Assembly: GCF_003600895.1 (NCBI RefSeq)
Contig: NZ_QYRP01000002.1
Coordinates: 3,391,002-3,455,001 of the forward strand
Source of the DNA: Nocardioides cavernaquae
GTDB lineage: Bacteria; Actinomycetota; Actinomycetes; Propionibacteriales; Nocardioidaceae
DNA: 64,000 nucleotides
Reading direction: 5' to 3'
The notes under the pieces: model-generated
The model's input: the letters and a program-made list of their open reading frames with translations, nothing else
Databases searched by the model: none
Told to the model about the DNA's origin: nothing
Translations under genes and position numbers: made by a program
Part shown: positions 60,943 to 64,000 of the stretch, piece by piece
Position numbering within the stretch: position 1 is the stretch's first letter
How the letters are laid out: every line of letters starts with the position of its first letter

Positions 60943-61713
60943 ATGGCAGGCACCGGTGGAGTGGCAGGCAGCGAGCGCGAGCGACCCGGCGAACGCCGTG
61001 CGGCCGCACGCACGACAGTGGTGTGGAACGCTCTCGACGCCGTTCTGGCAGGCCAGCCCGGAGCAACGGTGCTCGACATCGGCGGTGGCACGGGTGGCTT
61101 CGCTGTCCGGGTCGCCGAGCTGGGGCATCACGTTCGCGTGGTCGACCCGAGCCCGGACGCCTTGGCCGCACTTGGCCGACGCGCGCAGGAGCAAGGCGTT
61201 GCGGAGCGGGTGACTGCCCAGCAGGGCGACCTCTCCACGTTGCTGGAGCTCGTGCCGGGCGCCAGTGTCGATGTCGTGCTGTGCCACGGGGTGCTGGAGG
61301 TCAGCGATGACCCGGCTGCCGCGTTGGCGACCATCGCCACCGTCCTGCGACCGGGCGGCACGCTCAGCCTGCTCGTCGCGCAGCGCCATGCGGCCGTCCT
61401 GGCCCGCGCGATGGCCGGCCACTTCGGCCAGGCGCTGACCCTCCTCGACGGTGGTCCGGGTGAGGTGCCGGCGCGAGGGCGTGGCACCGGGCGCCGCTGG
61501 ACGGCTGCCGAGATCGTCGCGCTGCTCGACGCGGCTGGGTTCGCGGTGACCGCTCAGCATGCGGTGCGGGTCTTCACCGATCTGGTTCCTGGCGCCGTCC
61601 TCGACGCCGAGGTCGGGGCAGCTGACGCGCTCCTCGAGCTCGAGCAAGCGGTCGCCGAAAGACCGGAGTACCTGCCTCTGGCAACACAGATCCACGTGCT
61701 CGCAACGCACTGA
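60943..61713 (+). CDS. Class I SAM-dependent methyltransferase, intact copy
   Basis: The 256-aa protein is uninterrupted here. It has the glycine-rich SAM loop (DIGGGTGGF), the acidic residue of motif II in VVDPSPD, DVVLCHGVLEV and a C-terminal region with GRRWTAAEIVALLDAAGF. ATG at 60943 follows the HEPN stop by 25 bp; a GTG nine bases earlier is also in frame. Its natural substrate is unknown. Its linkage to a LexA-controlled HEPN gene suggests a DNA-damage-related role, which is inference. Confidence 0.85.
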   Translation: MAGTGGVAGSERERPGERRAAARTTVVWNALDAVLAGQPGATVLDIGGGTGGFAVRVAELGHHVRVVDPSPDALAALGRRAQEQGVAERVTAQQGDLSTLLELVPGASVDVVLCHGVLEVSDDPAAALATIATVLRPGGTLSLLVAQRHAAVLARAMAGHFGQALTLLDGGPGEVPARGRGTGRRWTAAEIVALLDAAGFAVTAQHAVRVFTDLVPGAVLDAEVGAADALLELEQAVAERPEYLPLATQIHVLATH

Positions 61714-61816
61714 TTCGCGAGACATTCACGAAATTTCCGGACCGGCGGCTACCACCGGCGAGAACGGCTGCCTAGACTGATGGCAGATCATCCGTGCGGC
61801 CCAGGTGAGGAGGAGC

Positions 61817-62156
61817 ATGCCACTGTCGGAGGAGGAGCTTCGCCTGCTCGAGCAGATGGAGCGCGCACTCACCGAAGAGGACCCGAAGTTTGCGTCCACC
61901 TTGCGTGGCAGCTCGTTTCGTCGGGCCGCTCGTCAGCGTGCACTGCTGGCCGGGGTCGCGTTCCTCGGTGGAGTCGCCCTGCTGATGACGGGGCGGTGAC
62001 CGAGCTCATCCCGGTTGCTGTCCTGGGCTTTGTGGTCATGCTGCTCAGCGCGACCTATGCGCTCTCTGCGCTGCGCGCCCGCCCACCCCGTCGGCGCATG
62101 ACCAGGGTTCGCTCCACGACCGCATGGACCGCTGGCGCCACCGCCACGAGGACTGA
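61817..62156 (+). pseudogene. DUF3040 protein, inverted copy, also split
   Basis: As in the left arm, the first frame stops after LLMTGR and the second continues with TELIPVAVLGFVV. A further base is lost near 62085, disturbing the second half. The G-run at 61990-61993 is one base too short for a continuous protein in both arms. Confidence 0.72.
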
Positions 62157-62177
62157 GTCTCCTCAGGCGCCGTCTCC

Positions 62178-64000
62178 TCAGGCGTCTGCCGGCGGGTCGA
62201 GTTGATCGACCACGCCCGAAGCATGTTCCTGCCTGACGCGTGCGCCGCTGCGCGTCGTACGCCGGTGCAGTGAGCGTGGCCACCAGCGAGCCCGGCGTTG
62301 TGCTGCCGGCGATGCGCCGTCGCGCAACGCCTCGAGGCAGGTTTCGGTGTCCACGGCGAGCTGGTCGTCGAGCGGTGGCTGCTCCCCGGCCGGCGCGTAG
62401 CGCGCGGTCTCGAGCGTGGTCACCAGTCGTCGCAGCGCGGCCGGGGCTTCGGGCACCGAGTTGACGGTGCCGGCGAGCGCGAGACCAGTGGCGCGGGTGA
62501 CCGTTCCTCGGGCCACGGCACGCCGAGGTCGATAGCGGTGTCGCGGAGCTCGGCCCACATCTCCTCGGGGGTCGCTGCTGCCATCCGACGGGCCCGGCGG
62601 CGGCGACGCAGTGCCGTGGCAGCGCTCCGAGCAGGAGCAGGGCGAACGCGCCGACGCCGACTGCCGGAAGCCAGGTCGTGAGGAGCTCGCTGGAGGTGTC
62701 CTGCCCGGACGACCCGGTCTCGGGGCGTGGCTTCGTGCCGGCCGAGATGGACGGCGAACGGTCGACGGGGTGGCAGTCGCAGAGGGCCCGCTCGACGGCT
62801 GCGCGGTGGGGCGGGTGTAGCCGGGAACGGCGACGGTGTGCGAGGTGGGCGTCGGCTCGAACATCACCCACCCGGCACCTGCGATGTAGAGCTCCGGCCA
62901 CGCGTGCAGGTCGTGGCTGCTGAACTCATAGGTGTCGGTGGTCGTGCGGTCGCCGGACAGGAACCCCACGGAGACGCGGGCAGGGATGTCCAGCTCTCGG
63001 GCGAGCACCGCCATTGCCGCAGCGAACTGCTCGCAGTAGCCCTCGCGGCCGTCCGGGTGAGGAAGTGCTCCAGGGCGGCGAGCCCGTTGCCGGGCGCGAT
63101 CCGGGTCGAGTAGGTGAACTCCGACTGGAAGAACCGCTGCAACGCCACCCCGCGGTCGTAGTCCGTCGACGCTCCCCGGGTCTCCCGCTCCGCCACGGTG
63201 CGAAGGCTGTCGGCGGCGCGCGGGAGCCGGGTGTAGTCGTCCTGGATCTGGTCGGGCGCCGGACCCGCCGCCGCGAGCTGGTCGGCGGTCAGGGTGGGAC
63301 GGAACTCGGTCAGGGGATAGGAGAGTCCAGCCGTGGTCACGTCGTCGACGGCGCGGAAGTCGAGGGTCCGCGCCGTAGCGCCAGTCGGAGCCGGCTTCGA
63401 TCGAGCGGAGGTAGCGCGGGGTCGGGAGCCACGAGGACGCGAGGCGTTCGGTGACGCTCACCTGCCACCCGATGGTCTCACCGGGCTGGCTCGGGTCAAG
63501 GCCGAGCAGCGGGATCTCGCCCGTCGCCGACTGGCTCTGTGGCCGCGGGTGGTCGCCGGGTCGCCATGACTTCCCGTCGAACTCGTCGAGCACGGTGAGC
63601 CGGACGTAGGACGGGGCGGGGGTGCTGGGCCCTGAGGTCACCTTCACCCGGAGCAGTGGGATGTCCGCCCCGAGCACGAGGTCGCGCTTGAGGTCGGCGA
63701 TCGGGTCGGTGATCCGGACCGGGCCGGAGTTGCCGGTGCCGAACCCGGGAAGGGTCAGCGTGGGCTGGCTGGGAAGGACTGCGGAGACGAGGACTGCCGC
63801 CGTCAGCGCCGCGGCGCCGATCAGCGCTCCGCCGCGTGGTCGGTCGCCGGTCTCGATCCGGCGGCCCCACCGCTCGAGCCGGCCGCGCTCGTCAGCGAAG
63901 AGCATTCCCAGGAAGCACGCACCGCCGATCACGAAGGCGGGCCAGGCGGTCGGGGTCCCGAGGATGCTCACCGGCACCGTGTAGGCCATCAGCAACGGCA
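62178..64000 (-). pseudogene. Transglutaminase-like protein, inverted, frameshifted and cut by the window edge
   Basis: Mirror of the 3' part of the gene at 52824-55094. Several small indels switch it between frames (for example near 62510, 62620, 62740, 63055 and 63375), so no single frame carries the whole domain, although every segment of the left-arm protein can be found in some frame. It runs out of the window before the gene start. Confidence 0.85.

Larger units (their letters stand above)
58716..64000 (-). repeat. Right arm of the large inverted repeat, running to the window end
   Basis: Reverse-complement copy of 53267-58560. Differences I could place are mostly one- or two-base indels: a lost C near 58770, lost AC and G near 60640-60700, a lost C before 61817, a lost G near 62085 and several in the transglutaminase region. 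Conversely, this arm keeps bases missing in the left arm near 55870-55890 and 56375. The pattern fits noisy sequence of the same locus, not two diverging gene copies. Confidence 0.97.

Noticed and set aside
53267..64000. The large palindrome as a transposon, composite element or linear-replicon telomere
   Set aside because: No transposase, insertion-sequence ends or target duplications are visible, and the arms contain ordinary chromosomal genes with noisy indels and a gene broken at the centre.

Overview
The window is one continuous high-GC chromosomal segment from an actinobacterium, most likely of the Nocardioides/Nocardioidaceae type. The reasons are the gene families present (DUF3097, DUF3352, DUF3040, SAV_6107-type HEPN, Wag31/DivIVA, a PriA-type HisA), the actinobacterial order of the division and cell-wall (dcw) cluster, frequent GTG starts, and many start codons placed 6-7 nt after a TANNNT hexamer, the layout of leaderless actinobacterial transcripts. 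The taxonomic call is inferred from gene content; no 16S gene is present.

Layout. 1-40: start of a HIT-family gene. 136-1838: ECF sigma factor overlapping a membrane-anchored GerMN/Gmad2 protein. 1985-4640: two membrane proteins and a winged-helix protein. 4630-8373: PaiB-like protein, rsmE, dnaJ and hrcA with a CIRCE operator. 8511-12890: DUF3097, TM2 protein, two small membrane proteins, hemW and a secreted intradiol dioxygenase-like protein. 12901-18120: the histidine operon hisD-hisC-hisB-hisH-priA-hisF. 18194-28933: Lon-substrate-binding-like protein, two tandem DUF3352 proteins, a membrane protein, dnaE and a secreted FG-GAP/DUF11 protein. 29063-32061: GNAT-chorismate mutase fusion, rluD-like gene, lspA and a DksA-type zinc-finger protein with a Lys/Ala-rich tail.

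32256-50446 is the dcw cluster, all on the minus strand. In transcription order it runs mraZ (with MraZ boxes), a 48-aa membrane protein, rsmH, ftsL-like, ftsI, murE, murF, mraY, a MurD-like gene, ftsW, murG, murC, ftsQ, ftsZ, pgeF, yggS, sepF and wag31. These genes make lipid II (MurE, MurF, MraY, MurG, MurC), flip or polymerise and cross-link it at the septum (FtsW, FtsI), and position the division and polar growth machinery (FtsZ, SepF, FtsQ, FtsL, Wag31). The occupant of the murD position is the most unusual gene. It aligns with MurD over its first two domains but lacks the ATP-binding P-loop residues, the central catalytic segment and the whole C-terminal domain. YggT, often found between sepF and wag31, is absent.

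50598-55094 carries a MoxR-DUF58-transglutaminase operon. It is followed on the minus strand by DUF3040, a SAM methyltransferase and a HEPN gene whose promoter carries a perfect LexA (SOS) box, and on the plus strand by YbaK-like, ArsC-like, DUF4126 and a phytoene-desaturase-like gene.

From 58716 to the window end (64000) the sequence turns back and repeats 53267-58560 as its reverse complement, around a 155-bp single-copy spacer inside the phytoene-desaturase-like gene. The two arms differ mostly by one- or two-base indels, and each repairs frameshifts in the other. This looks far more like a fold-back (chimeric) assembly or amplification artefact in low-accuracy sequence than a real duplication. 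Genes in the second arm are listed as copies, and gene models from 53267 onward should be built from both arms together.
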